NCBI GenBank assembly: GCA_021521415.1
Contig: JAIQDT010006490.1
Coordinates: forward strand, 32,113-96,112
Direction of reading: 5' to 3'
Origin: Bidens hawaiensis
Taxonomy: Eukaryota > Streptophyta > Magnoliopsida > Asterales > Asteraceae
Length of the DNA: 64,000 nucleotides
Shown here: positions 46,720-56,708 of the stretch, in pieces
Layout of the letters: each line of letters starts with the position of its first letter
Position numbering within the stretch: the first letter of the stretch is position 1
Translations under genes and position numbers: made by a program
Notes under the pieces: model-generated
The model's database searches: none
Told to the model about the DNA's origin: nothing
The model's input: only the letters and a program-made list of their open reading frames with translations

Positions 46720-47123
46720 TTCAAGCTGGGCGACGGAGAAACCTACGGGTTTTTCAGATTTTCCAGATTTTTGACCCAAAATCGAAGTTTTTGACATGGA
46801 AATGCTCGGGATTGAAAGGGCTATCGATTCCTAGTGATTTTAAACACAAAAGCCTGCATTTTGACACCAAAACAAGACGGTTTTTGACCCGAAAACTCTA
46901 GAAACGAAAATGGGTGTTTTTGCTCGATTTGAGGCCGAAAATGGTTATGAAAATGGATGATTTTCAAGAAGATCTTACCAAGAATAACAACAAACAGATT
47001 TGTGGACTCGGATTTGAAGTTTGAAGACTTTCTCTCTCTAGTTTCTCTCTCTAGAATGAGAGTGTTTGGGTGGGAAGTGTTGGTGGAAATGAAAGAGATG
47101 GTGTAAGAATACTTGATTTTCCG

Positions 47124-47131
47124 CTTAAATA
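47124..47131 (-). promoter_or_regulatory. TATA-type box of Tekay LTR 1
   Basis: Minus strand GAGTATTTAAGCGG; about 30 nt downstream is ACACTTCCCACCCAAACAC, a plausible start region. Equivalents: 55378-55385 and 63653-63660. Confidence 0.5.
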
Positions 47132-47470
47132 CTCGGGTGACTCGGGTTCGGGTTTAGGCTACCGACGGGTCAAGACTAGTCGAGTTCATAAGTTTTTAAA
47201 CAAACTAAAACTTTTTCAGCAAAACTTTTATAAAACCATTTTCCGAATAATTATTTGAAATCTTTTTAAATAAGAACATTTAATTTTTCGAAAGCATAAA
47301 AATTAATATTTTTCAGGCGTAAATGTCGTTTTATAAAATAAACATTTTAAATGATAAAAGCAGATTTTTCCAATGATATGGGTTCCGAACTTATCGTCCA
47401 GAATCCCAAAGTCTATAGTTTCCGATGATTTCACGATCCTAGTTTACCAATCGAATTTCAGGGCGTTACA

Positions 47471-47482
47471 TCCTCCCCAATT
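47471..47482 (-). other. Polypurine tract, left Tekay unit
   Basis: Minus strand AATTGGGGAGGA directly before the LTR start TGTAACGCCC. Confidence 0.8.
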
Positions 47483-47599
47483 TAGAGGAATTTCGTCCCG
47501 AAATTTAGAACTTAGTATAGTTGATGCAATGATGTTTTAGATCAAATGATCCCATGATGACCACTATGCGCCACTACCCCTAATTTTCGTCTTGGATAC

Positions 47600-48008
47600 C
47601 ACCCAAATCAAGTTGAAGGGGTTTATATATAGGGTGTACCAGCGGCTAACCCACCACTCCCTCAACTCCACTTGGGTGTTTCTTTCGACTCCTATTAGTT
47701 CAATGACACACAGGACGACACACTATTTTCCACTACAAGGCATCACCTTCAAGCTTTACATCAGACATATTCATTTCGGATTGAAGGGGTTTATATATAG
47801 GGTGTACCAGCGGCTAACCCACCACTCCTTCAATCTCCAATGAATAATTCCCTCAATAACTCTTGAATTTAACGCCTCACAGCTGCCACGCTAACTATGA
47901 GTCCCTAATTCCAAGTCTCGCTTCAGACATAATCAACTTGTGCCGAAGGGGTTTATGTATAGGGTGTACCAGCGGCTAACCCACCACTCCTTCAACATTC
48001 ATTGATTA
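47600..48008. repeat. Three 39-nt-loop hairpin modules in the 3' untranslated part, left unit
   Basis: Modules 47600-47678, 47768-47846 and 47930-48008, each 79 bp. All share the loop with GTTTATATATAGGGTGTAC (one base changed in the third) and CGGCTAACCCACCACTCC. Arms are different in each: CACCCAA...AGTTGAAGG, TATTCATTTCGGATTGAAGG and TAATCAA...GAAGG, each largely paired with its own partner. They lie between the polyprotein stop (48455) and the polypurine tract. Same array at 55854-56262. Confidence 0.75.
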
Positions 48009-48454
48009 ATTCCCTACACGAAGCTTGAGTTCACGACTCATAGTTACACAATAGCATATTGTTTATACACGTATACACCTGTGAACTTGATGTAATTATA
48101 TTCCGGACTATAATTACGAGTTCACCTTGTATCAATGTATAAACTCCATTGTGTGCGGCTAGAAAAATCGACACGACACCACACACACACACACAACCAT
48201 GCTTCATGAATGCTAGAATGATGACAAATTTTGGCTCAATGATACATAGTTTACCCCAATGTTTACATGATTAAGTATGCACAACTTGTGTTTTCCAGCA
48301 CGAGTCATGGGTAGCCAAACTTGGTGTTATGCAAATAAGAGAATATTTATAAGCAAATAGGAACAACATGATACTTCATTGATTGATATTGGTCCCTGAT
48401 TACATGATTACGATTACATAGACTCCAAGATTTCTAGAATTACAAAGATGATGA
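48009..48454. other. 3' untranslated stretch of the left Tekay unit
   Basis: Non-coding; has a short CA-repeat (about 48178-48196) and an inverted pair TTATACAC/GTGTATAC-like around 48062-48075. No gene. Confidence 0.4.
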
Positions 48455-51400
48455 CTATGCGAACAGATGAGGGTATTCCTCCTTCATCTTATCCTCTCGC
48501 TCCCATGTGAACTCGGGTCCACGATGGTTGTTCCAACGTACCTTGACTATGGGTATCCGGCTTCGCTTAGTCCTTTTGACTTCTCGATCTAGGATCTCGA
48601 CAGGTTCCTCAACAAAGTGTAGTTTGTCGTCGATGCGAACCGTGTCGATCGGGATTTGAGCGGTCTCGTCAACGAGGCACTTTTTGAGTTGCGACACATG
48701 AAAAACGTTGTGAACACGGCTGAGTTCTGGAGGCAATTCCAAGCGATAGGCTACGGGTCCGACCTTTTCGATGATCTTGAAAGGTCCTACGTACCTTGGA
48801 GCAAACTTTCCCTTTTTCCCGAAGCGAACAATGCCCTTCCAGGGGGAAACTTTGAGCATTACGCGATCGCCTATTTGGAACTCCAGAGGTTTGCGGCGTT
48901 TGTCAGCGTAATACTTGTGTCGACAGCGGGCGTCCTTAAGTCTTTGCTGGATGATGGCGATACTGTCAGTGGTTTCCTGTATTAGTTCCGGGCCGAGGAT
49001 TTGAGAATCTCCGGTCTCGGACCAACACAGTGGAGAACGACATTTCCTGCCATAGAGTGCCTCGAATGGTGCGCATTTGATGGTAGCATGATAGCTGTTA
49101 TTGTATGAGAACTCTGCAAGAGGAAGGTGAGTCTCCCAGCTACTACCGAATTCAAGGATACAGGCTCTGAGCATATCCTCCAGGGTTTGTATGGTCCTTT
49201 CGCTCTGTCCGTCCGTTTCAGGATGATAGGCAGAGCTAAGTTTCACACTTGTCCCAAAGGCTTTCTGAAATGACTTCCAGAACCTTGACGCAAAAGAGGG
49301 GTCACGGTCAGACGTGATGCCCTTAGGCACACCGTGACGGGTTACGATCTCACGAATGTAAATCCGCGCCAGCTTCTCCGTAGTGTAGTCCTCGCGGACA
49401 GGGAGAAAGTGGGCAGACTTGGTCAAGTAATCCACGATAACCCAAATCGTGTCATAACCGCTGGGTGTCCGCGGGAGTTTGGTAATGAAGTCCATAGCGA
49501 CTTCGTCCCACTTCCACTGCGGTATGATCGGTTTTTGTAACAGGCCAGATGGTCTCTGATGTTCAGTCTTGATCCGCGAGCATGTTAGGCACCTACCGAC
49601 GTACAAAGCTATGACTTTCTTCATACCCGGCCACCAGAAGTGAGACTTGAGATTCTGATACATTTTATCACTGCCCGGGTGAATAGAGTATCTGGATTTG
49701 TGCGCTTCGTTCAGGATAAGTTCTCGAAGTGGTTCAGAGTTTGGAATCCACATGCGATTTAAGTAGTAAAGTATACCATCATACTTGGTTTCAAACTTCC
49801 GTTCGGCACCGCAAGATAGCATATTTTTGAGATCACCACCAGCAATCGCTTGCTTTTGAGCTTCAAGAACCAAGGAGGGAAGATTGGACTGAATACGGAT
49901 CGCATGCAACTGGGTCCTTTCCTTGCGACTTAACGCGTCAGCCACTACGTTAGCCTTTCCAGGGTGGTAGCGGATTTCGCAGTCGTAGTCACTTAGGAGT
50001 TCAACCCATCGACGTTGTCGCATGTTTAGCTCCCTTTGGTTGAGGATGTGTTGTAGGCTCTTGTGGTCGGTGAAGATGACACATTTCGTACCGTATAGGT
50101 AGTGTCTCCATATTTTTAAGGCAAAGACCACAGCACCCAATTCCAAGTCGTGGGTGACATAAATCCTCTCATGACTCTTGAGTTGGCGCGAGGCATAAGC
50201 GATGACCTTACCGCGTTGCATTAAGACGCAGCCTAGACCTTGGCTCGAGGCGTCGCAATAAACAACAAAATCATCGTTACCCTCAGGAAGTGACAGGATT
50301 GGTGCATGACAGAGTTTATGTTTCAATGTTTGGAAAGCCTCTTCTTGCTCTTGGTTCCAAATGAATGGTTCCCCTTTTTGAGTTAACATTGTGAGAGGCA
50401 ATACGATCTTTGAAAAGTTCGAGATGAATCGACGGTAGTACCCAGCTAAACCAAGAAATGAACGAATTTCGGTTGGCGTTGTAGGCGCTCCCCAATTTTT
50501 GATGGCTTCAATCTTGGCAGGGTCGACATGAATGCCTTCCTTGTTAATGATGTGACCTAAGAATTGAACTTCCCTTAGCCAGAATTCGCATTTGGAGAAT
50601 TTGGCGTAGAGTTGCTCTTTCCTCAGCAGATCCAAGGTAAGCCTGAGATGAAGCTCATGGTCGGCTTTAGAGCGGGAATAAACGAGAATATCGTCAATGA
50701 AGACGATAACAAACTGGTCCAGGTATGGACGACAAACGCGATTCATGAGATCCATGAACACCGCAGGGGCATTCGTCAAACCAAAAGGCATGACTAGGAA
50801 CTCGTAGTGTCCATAACGAGTTCTGAAAGCGGTTTTCGCGATGTCGTCCTCCATGACGCGTACTTGGTGATAACCTGAGCGTAGGTCGATCTTGGAAAAG
50901 TAAGTGGCTCCTTGCAGCTGGTCGAAAAGATCGTCAATCCTTGGTAATGGATACCGATTCTTGACCGTGAGTTTGTTAAGCTCACGATAGTCTATGCACA
51001 TCCGGAAAGATCCGTCCTTCTTCTTGACGAAGAGGACTGGAGCTCCCCATGGAGATGAACTAGGGCGAATAAAACCCTTGTCTAGTAGTTCCTGTAGCTG
51101 GCTCGATAATTCCTGCATTTCTGACGGAGCCAAACGATACGGAGATTTTGCCACGGGGGTTGCACCGGGAACTAATTCGATGTGGAATTCGACTTGTCGG
51201 CTAGGAGGTAGTCCGGGTAAGTCTTTAGGAAAAACGTCTGGAAATTCACGCACAACGGGGACATCAGAGAGCTTCTTCCCCAAAGATTTCTTGATGGAGA
51301 CATGAGCTAGGAAGGCGAGACACTTCTTTCGAAGGCATCGCCGAGCTTTAAAGCAGGAGATTAATTTCAGACATCTGCCTGATCTTTCTCCTTGAATAAT

Positions 51401-52915
51401 TATGGACTCGCCAGAAGAACAAGGAACGCGAATGAGCTTCTCAGCACACACCACTTCCGCGTGGTTGATGGACAACCAATCCATCCCAACAATTACATCG
51501 AAACTTCCTAATTGCATAGGGATGAGGTCAATGTTAAGAGACGTCTGATCAAACGTAAGCGTGCAATTGCGAACGATTTTGTTCACTTGGGTAGACTCTC
51601 CGTTTGCCATTTCGACAGAGAAAGCGGGGTCTAAGACAGAGGTTCCTAGATTAAGCAATGGGACCAACTCGCTAGAAATAAAACTCCTATCTGCACCCGT
51701 GTCAAATAGAATAGAAACCCAGAGATTGTTAAGGATGAACGTACCAGTAATGACGTCAGGATTTTGGCGAGCTTCAGCAGCGCCAATAGTAAAGGCTCGG
51801 CCTCGGGCCGGAGGAAGATTTGCAAGACGAGGACACCTGCTCCTGAAATGGTCCGTGGCTCCACACTCGAAACAGCTTCGAGTGTTGCTGGGTTGGGAAC
51901 TGCTGCTCTGTATTGCCAGTTGATTACCTTGAAATCTGCAGCGTTCCGCTAGGTGCCCCAAACGTCCACAGTTCGTGCATTTCCAGCACGGGGTTCCGGC
52001 AGGGTGATGAAATTGGCAAGTGCCGCACTTGGGGTGAACCCCAGTGTACTCCCTCTTTGGCCTTCCAGAAGGGGTGGGAGCAGGAGCGACAGAGCTGATT
52101 GGGGTTGCGGGAGTAACCATCGCGTAACTGCTAGCCTTACGCTTTTTGATGCGGTTGATCTTTTTGGATGAGCCCTCAGCGGCCTTGCCCGTACCTTTGG
52201 CTAGGACCCCAGTCTTAACCTGGTCCTGGGTCAGTCGGGCAGCTAGTTCAATGGCCGCTTGTAGGGTTGATGGGTCAGCCCCGATAACGATTCCACGGAC
52301 AGTGTCAGGTAGGCCATTGATGTAAAGCTCAATAGCCCGGGAGGGAGGGGTGACCAAGTGTGGTACGAGAAGGGAGAGCTCGTGAAAACGCTCCGTGTAC
52401 CCTTGGTGATCAGCGCCCTTCATTTTGTGCACCCAAAACTCAGCTTCAAGTTTCTGCACCTCACTGCGAGGTACGAACTCGCGGGTAACCAAAGCTACAA
52501 ATTCCGACCAGGTCATGGCCAAGGCAGCCTCACGCCCGCGGGTTCTTATCTCGTTGTTCCACCAGGTCAGCGCGCGTTTAGACAACATGCTTGCCGCGTG
52601 CGTGACTTTCAGTGTCTCAGGGCACGAGCTAATAACAAAGGCAGCCTCCATCTTTTCGATCCACTGGAGGAGACCAACGGCGCCTTCTGAACCGCTGAAG
52701 CTGGTGGGTTTGGTAGCCATGAAGTCCTTGTATGGCTTATTTGCTGGTTCATTTGCGTTCTGAGCTGGAATTTGGTTGGCCCCAGAGGTTCCTTCTTGCC
52801 TCAGCCCCTGGCTGATGGCTGTTACCATGCCTGGTAACACAGCCGCGATCTGCTGGGCTATAAGGTTGGCTAGATCAGCGGAGTCCAAGGGGGCGGGTGC
52901 ACGTCTGGGAGGCAT
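48455..52915 (-). CDS. gag-pol: Tekay/Del-like Gag-Pol polyprotein, intact, 1486 residues
   Basis: One uninterrupted frame from the ATG at 52915 (MPPRRAPAP) to 48455. An upstream in-frame ATG at 53122 is not used: it depends on an 18-T tract that is 38 long in the other unit, which would shift frame. Domain order: Gag (about 80-225), two CCHC knuckles ([14 protein letters not shown] at 313-326, [14 protein letters not shown] at 348-361), aspartic protease with DTGA at 405-408, reverse transcriptase (Asp677 and FIDD 739-742), RNase H (Asp888, Asp950), integrase with H1072/H1079/C1109/C1112 and the D1142, D1203, E1239 triad (spacing 60 and 35), a GPF-type segment (about 1375-1410) and a C-terminal chromodomain-like tail (about 1436-1486). 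The PR-RT-RH-IN order with a chromodomain marks chromovirus gypsy elements. All key residues are present, so this copy could be functional. Confidence 0.95.
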   Translation of the reverse strand: MPPRRAPAPLDSADLANLIAQQIAAVLPGMVTAISQGLRQEGTSGANQIPAQNANEPANKPYKDFMATKPTSFSGSEGAVGLLQWIEKMEAAFVISSCPETLKVTHAASMLSKRALTWWNNEIRTRGREAALAMTWSEFVALVTREFVPRSEVQKLEAEFWVHKMKGADHQGYTERFHELSLLVPHLVTPPSRAIELYINGLPDTVRGIVIGADPSTLQAAIELAARLTQDQVKTGVLAKGTGKAAEGSSKKINRIKKRKASSYAMVTPATPISSVAPAPTPSGRPKREYTGVHPKCGTCQFHHPAGTPCWKCTNCGRLGHLAERCRFQGNQLAIQSSSSQPSNTRSCFECGATDHFRSRCPRLANLPPARGRAFTIGAAEARQNPDVITGTFILNNLWVSILFDTGADRSFISSELVPLLNLGTSVLDPAFSVEMANGESTQVNKIVRNCTLTFDQTSLNIDLIPMQLGSFDVIVGMDWLSINHAEVVCAEKLIRVPCSSGESIIIQGERSGRCLKLISCFKARRCLRKKCLAFLAHVSIKKSLGKKLSDVPVVREFPDVFPKDLPGLPPSRQVEFHIELVPGATPVAKSPYRLAPSEMQELSSQLQELLDKGFIRPSSSPWGAPVLFVKKKDGSFRMCIDYRELNKLTVKNRYPLPRIDDLFDQLQGATYFSKIDLRSGYHQVRVMEDDIAKTAFRTRYGHYEFLVMPFGLTNAPAVFMDLMNRVCRPYLDQFVIVFIDDILVYSRSKADHELHLRLTLDLLRKEQLYAKFSKCEFWLREVQFLGHIINKEGIHVDPAKIEAIKNWGAPTTPTEIRSFLGLAGYYRRFISNFSKIVLPLTMLTQKGEPFIWNQEQEEAFQTLKHKLCHAPILSLPEGNDDFVVYCDASSQGLGCVLMQRGKVIAYASRQLKSHERIYVTHDLELGAVVFALKIWRHYLYGTKCVIFTDHKSLQHILNQRELNMRQRRWVELLSDYDCEIRYHPGKANVVADALSRKERTQLHAIRIQSNLPSLVLEAQKQAIAGGDLKNMLSCGAERKFETKYDGILYYLNRMWIPNSEPLRELILNEAHKSRYSIHPGSDKMYQNLKSHFWWPGMKKVIALYVGRCLTCSRIKTEHQRPSGLLQKPIIPQWKWDEVAMDFITKLPRTPSGYDTIWVIVDYLTKSAHFLPVREDYTTEKLARIYIREIVTRHGVPKGITSDRDPSFASRFWKSFQKAFGTSVKLSSAYHPETDGQSERTIQTLEDMLRACILEFGSSWETHLPLAEFSYNNSYHATIKCAPFEALYGRKCRSPLCWSETGDSQILGPELIQETTDSIAIIQQRLKDARCRHKYYADKRRKPLEFQIGDRVMLKVSPWKGIVRFGKKGKFAPRYVGPFKIIEKVGPVAYRLELPPELSRVHNVFHVSQLKKCLVDETAQIPIDTVRIDDKLHFVEEPVEILDREVKRTKRSRIPIVKVRWNNHRGPEFTWEREDKMKEEYPHLFA

Positions 52916-52928
52916 TCTTGACAAAACG

Positions 52929-52946
52929 AAAAAAAAAAAAAAAAAA
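52929..52946 (-). repeat. Homopolymer tract upstream of Gag-Pol start, 18 bp
   Basis: Poly-T on the coding strand, 14 nt before the start codon. The matching tract of the right unit is 38 bp (61184-61221). Confidence 0.9.
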
Positions 52947-53170
52947 CGAGCGTTAGATAGAATCGATGACACGCCAAAGATTAAGAATAGAGGACATAGA
53001 TTATACCAAGAACACAGAATGACATGGCTCAAGAGATTAACAGTTAATATACAACACATAAGCACGCAGCACGTATATAAGTGTAGACATGTGATTGTGA
53101 TGCATGAGCTATCTAGAGTCAAGGATCCTAGGTTATAGTCTAGGTCGGTTTCCTAATTCCCTATAACCAC

Positions 53171-53184
53171 TGGCTCTGATACCA
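53171..53184 (-). other. Primer binding site, left Tekay unit
   Basis: Minus strand TGGTATCAGAGCCA, three bases after the end of LTR 2. It is complementary to the 3' end of initiator methionine tRNA, the usual primer of this group. Confidence 0.9.
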
Positions 53185-53187
53185 ATC

Positions 53188-55724
53188 TGTCACACCCCGA
53201 TCGTGATGGCGGAATAATCGAGGCGCGGCGACTAAGTCGTGATTGTTGAGCACAATAGTATAAAAGTCTAAATGCATAAACATAACCAAAATGTCAAATA
53301 TTACACCATCCAGGTAACATGAAACAAATTGTTTTAATACAAAATATCAAGTTTCCAAACAACTCCTAGACTAGCCTTCATCTCTCTAAGGCCTCTAAAC
53401 TTGCTAGGGATTTCTTGCTGCATTATTTCCTGAAAACATGTAACAAACTGTCAACTACATAAAGTAGATGAGTGAATTCATAGGTTTAAAGAAAAAGAGT
53501 TTATACACAAACATACTAGTATAGGTTGTAGGGGTTTATATATAGGGTGTACCTGCGGCTAACCCACCACTCCTACAACTTATACTACTATGTTTGGATA
53601 TAATACCCGGTTTTAAGATGGTTTGTAAGAAAAGGTCTCTTGGTTTTCCCAAAGAGGTTTTTGTAGTAAGTAAAACATGAAATGTTCTCCTGGACTCTCA
53701 GCGGGCTTATTATTCTCCCATTAGAGTCGTTTGTGATAAGATTACTCAAAGATTTGTGGTCTCCCAACGGTACATGTAGCACATAGCAGTTAAGCATAAA
53801 TAAGGACATATAGATTTGAGCATGCTAAGTTTACTAGATAAACCAACACCAAGATCCCACTGTTTACTAGTATCCAAGATGATGGTGAATAAATGATGAT
53901 GATGATGAATGATGATGAAACTCAATGATCACACAAGACTTGATTGATCCCACGCAAGACTTAAACCAAGACTACCTCGTTCTTGTCATCCAGGACTCAG
54001 CTAGGTTCTACCGAGAGTAGGATAGACTCCCCAAAGAATCCTGGGTTCCCTTGGTCCCTACCGAGACTAGTATAGGTCCTCAAGAGTTATGGATTTCACC
54101 GAGACTAGTATGAAATCCCAAGAGTTACGAGTGCCACCGAGAATAGAATGCCACTCATGGTCGCGAGTTCTACCGAGAGTAGAATAGACTCTCGCGTCCA
54201 ATTCAACTCATGATGCTTTGATCTCTAGATTTCCATGCTGACACAATGACTATGATGATATGAATATGATTCCCATTCCCATGATGTCAATGTTCATAGA
54301 ATTTCCCATACTCATTGATTTCCAATGTTCTTAGATCTCCATAAGTTGATGGGTTTTCCCCATGTTCATAGATTTCCAAAGTTTATAGATTCTTAAAAAG
54401 CTTGTGGATTTCCGCACGTGTGTAGAAATCCAAAAGTTTATAGTTTAAAGAGTGTTTGCATAAATGATTTTATCCAAACGTGTAAAGTTACCATGTTTCC
54501 ACCCCATAGTTTTGAAAAGCTTAAATAGGGGCTATGAACTCACCTTGATCTCGGGTTAGGATGGTGCTACAATAGATCTCCTTAGCCTAGAGTTGAACAT
54601 ATATATAAGGTTAACAACGTGCTATAAGTCTAAGAAAACGAGCTTACGCGGCCTCGAGCAAAAACTGGGTTTTAAAGACGAAAACAGCTTGGTTCTGGCT
54701 TGATTCGATCGAATAGGAACACGTTCGATCGAATAGACACACATTCGGTCGAATCTGAGGCACACTCGATCGAACTAGAAACACATTTGGTCGAACCAGT
54801 TGGAAAAACTCGTTCGGTCGAACATGGAACTTGTTCGATCGAATAGACACTCGTTCGATCGAATACGAAACTCATTCGGTCGAATGAGTTGGAGACCATT
54901 CGGTTGCTTTCCTATTCGATCGACTGGACTGATTCGATCGACTGGTTCGATCGAATGAGTCTGATTCGACTCCTTCAAGCTGGGCGACGGAGAAACCTAC
55001 GGGTTTTTCAGATTTTCCAGATTTTTGACCCAAAATCGAAGTTTTTGACATGGAAATGCTCGGGATTGAAAGGGCTATCGATTCCTAGTGATTTTAAACA
55101 CAAAAGCCTGCATTTTGACACCAAAACAAGACGGTTTTTGACCCGAAAACTCTAGAAACGAAAATGGGTGTTTTTGCTCGATTTGAGGCCGAAAATGGTT
55201 ATGAAAATGGATGATTTTCAAGAAGATCTTACCAAGAATAACAACAAACAGATTTGTGGACTCGGATTTGAAGTTTGAAGACTTTCTCTCTCTAGTTTCT
55301 CTCTCTAGAATGAGAGTGTTTGGGTGGGAAGTGTTGGTGGAAATGAAAGAGATGGTGTAAGAATACTTGATTTTCCGCTTAAATACTCGGGTGACTCGGG
55401 TTCGGGTTTAGGCTACCGACGGGTCAAGACTAGTCGAGTTCATAAGTTTTTAAACAAACTAAAACTTTTTCAGCAAAACTTTTATAAAACCATTTTCCGA
55501 ATAATTATTTGAAATCTTTTTAAATAAGAACATTTAATTTTTCGAAAGCATAAAAATTAATATTTTTCAGGCGTAAATGTCGTTTTATAAAATAAACATT
55601 TTAAATGATAAAAGCAGATTTTTCCAATGATATGGGTTCCGAACTTATCGTCCAGAATCCCAAAGTCTATAGTTTCCGATGATTTCACGATCCTAGTTTA
55701 CCAATCGAATTTCAGGGCGTTACA
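53188..55724 (-). repeat. Tekay LTR 2 (shared middle LTR)
   Basis: 2537 bp. It acts as 3' LTR of the right unit and 5' LTR of the left unit. Unique base noticed: CTCATGATGC at about 54208 where LTR 1 and 3 have CTCGTGATGC. Same internal signals as LTR 1: TATA 55378-55385, candidate intron 53430-54543, hairpins 53512-53592 and about 54003-54196, palindrome cluster 54704-54973. It is the promoter placed in front of the intact polyprotein. Confidence 0.93.
53430..54543 (-). other. Candidate intron inside Tekay LTR 2
   Basis: Same donor (AAG|GTGAGT at 54543) and acceptor (TTTTCAG at 53430) as LTR 1. In the left unit this would be the 5' leader intron upstream of the intact gag-pol. Confidence 0.5.
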
Positions 55725-55736
55725 TCCTCCCCAATT
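55725..55736 (-). other. Polypurine tract, right Tekay unit
   Basis: Minus strand AATTGGGGAGGA next to LTR 2, identical to 47471-47482. Confidence 0.8.
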
Positions 55737-55853
55737 TAGAGGAATTTCGTCCCGAAATTTAGAACTTAGTATAGTTGATGCAATGATGTTTTAGATCAAA
55801 TGATCCCATGATGACCACTATGCGCCACTACCCCTAATTTTCGTCTTGGATAC

Positions 55854-56262
55854 CACCCAAATCAAGTTGAAGGGGTTTATATATAGGGTGTACCAGCGGC
55901 TAACCCACCACTCCCTCAACTCCACTTGGGTGTTTCTTTCGACTCCTATTAGTTCAATGACACACAGGACGACACACTATTTTCCACTACAAGGCATCAC
56001 CTTCAAGCTTTACATCAGACATATTCATTTCGGATTGAAGGGGTTTATATATAGGGTGTACCAGCGGCTAACCCACCACTCCTTCAATCTCCAATGAATA
56101 ATTCCCTCAATAACTCTTGAATTTAACGCCTCACAGCTGCCACGCTAACTATGAGTCCCTAATTCCAAGTCTCGCTTCAGACATAATCAACTTGTGCCGA
56201 AGGGGTTTATGTATAGGGTGTACCAGCGGCTAACCCACCACTCCTTCAACATTCATTGATTA
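55854..56262. repeat. Three 39-nt-loop hairpin modules, right unit
   Basis: 55854-55932, 56022-56100 and 56184-56262; same sequence as 47600-48008 of the left unit. Confidence 0.75.
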
Positions 56263-56708
56263 ATTCCCTACACGAAGCTTGAGTTCACGACTCATAGTTA
56301 CACAATAGCATATTGTTTATACACGTATACACCTGTGAACTTGATGTAATTATATTCCGGACTATAATTACGAGTTCACCTTGTATCAATGTATAAACTC
56401 CATTGTGTGCGGCTAGAAAAATCGACACGACACCACACACACACACACAACCATGCTTCATGAATGCTAGAATGATGACAAATTTTGGCTCAATGATACA
56501 TAGTTTACCCCAATGTTTACATGATTAAGTATGCACAACTTGTGTTTTCCAGCACGAGTCATGGGTAGCCAAACTTGGTGTTATGCAAATAAGAGAATAT
56601 TTATAAGCAAATAGGAACAACATGATACTTCATTGATTGATATTGGTCCCTGATTACATGATTACGATTACATAGACTCCAAGATTTTTAGAATTACAAA
56701 GATGATGA

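Larger units (their letters stand above)
44934..47470 (-). repeat. Tekay LTR 1 (3' LTR of the left unit)
   Basis: On the minus strand TGTAACGCCC...GGGTGTGACA. TATA-type box TATTTAAG at 47124-47131, so U3 is about 340 bp. The leader part holds the TTCGATCGAA cluster (46450-46719), then the candidate intron 45176-46289 with hairpin modules. It differs from LTR 2 and 3 by A at about 45585 (G in the others) and AGCATAAATA at about 46265 (AGCTTAAATA in the others). Confidence 0.93.

Noticed and set aside
46390..46901. Short frames rich in FDRTS or DWTDSIDWFDR in each Tekay LTR
   Set aside because: Products of the TTCGATCGAA repeat read in frame, in non-coding LTR DNA.
47592..47843. 83-codon frame containing GFIYRVYQRLTHHS twice
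   Set aside because: A translation of the repeated hairpin modules; the structure, not the frame, is what is conserved.
48656..52690. Plus-strand open frames opposite the Gag-Pol gene (e.g. 48656-48985, 51561-51923, 52425-52763), repeated at 56910-61018
   Set aside because: They are antisense shadows of the conserved polyprotein, have no recognisable domains and exist only because the coding strand is constrained.
52916..53122. N-terminal extension of Gag-Pol from the ATG at 53122
   Set aside because: It runs through a homopolymer whose length differs by 20 bp in the sister copy and so shifts frame; it also covers leader sequence near the primer site.
53171..53184. tRNA-like sequence
   Set aside because: Only the primer binding site complementary to a tRNA 3' end; no cloverleaf around it. 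No tRNA or rRNA gene was seen in the window.
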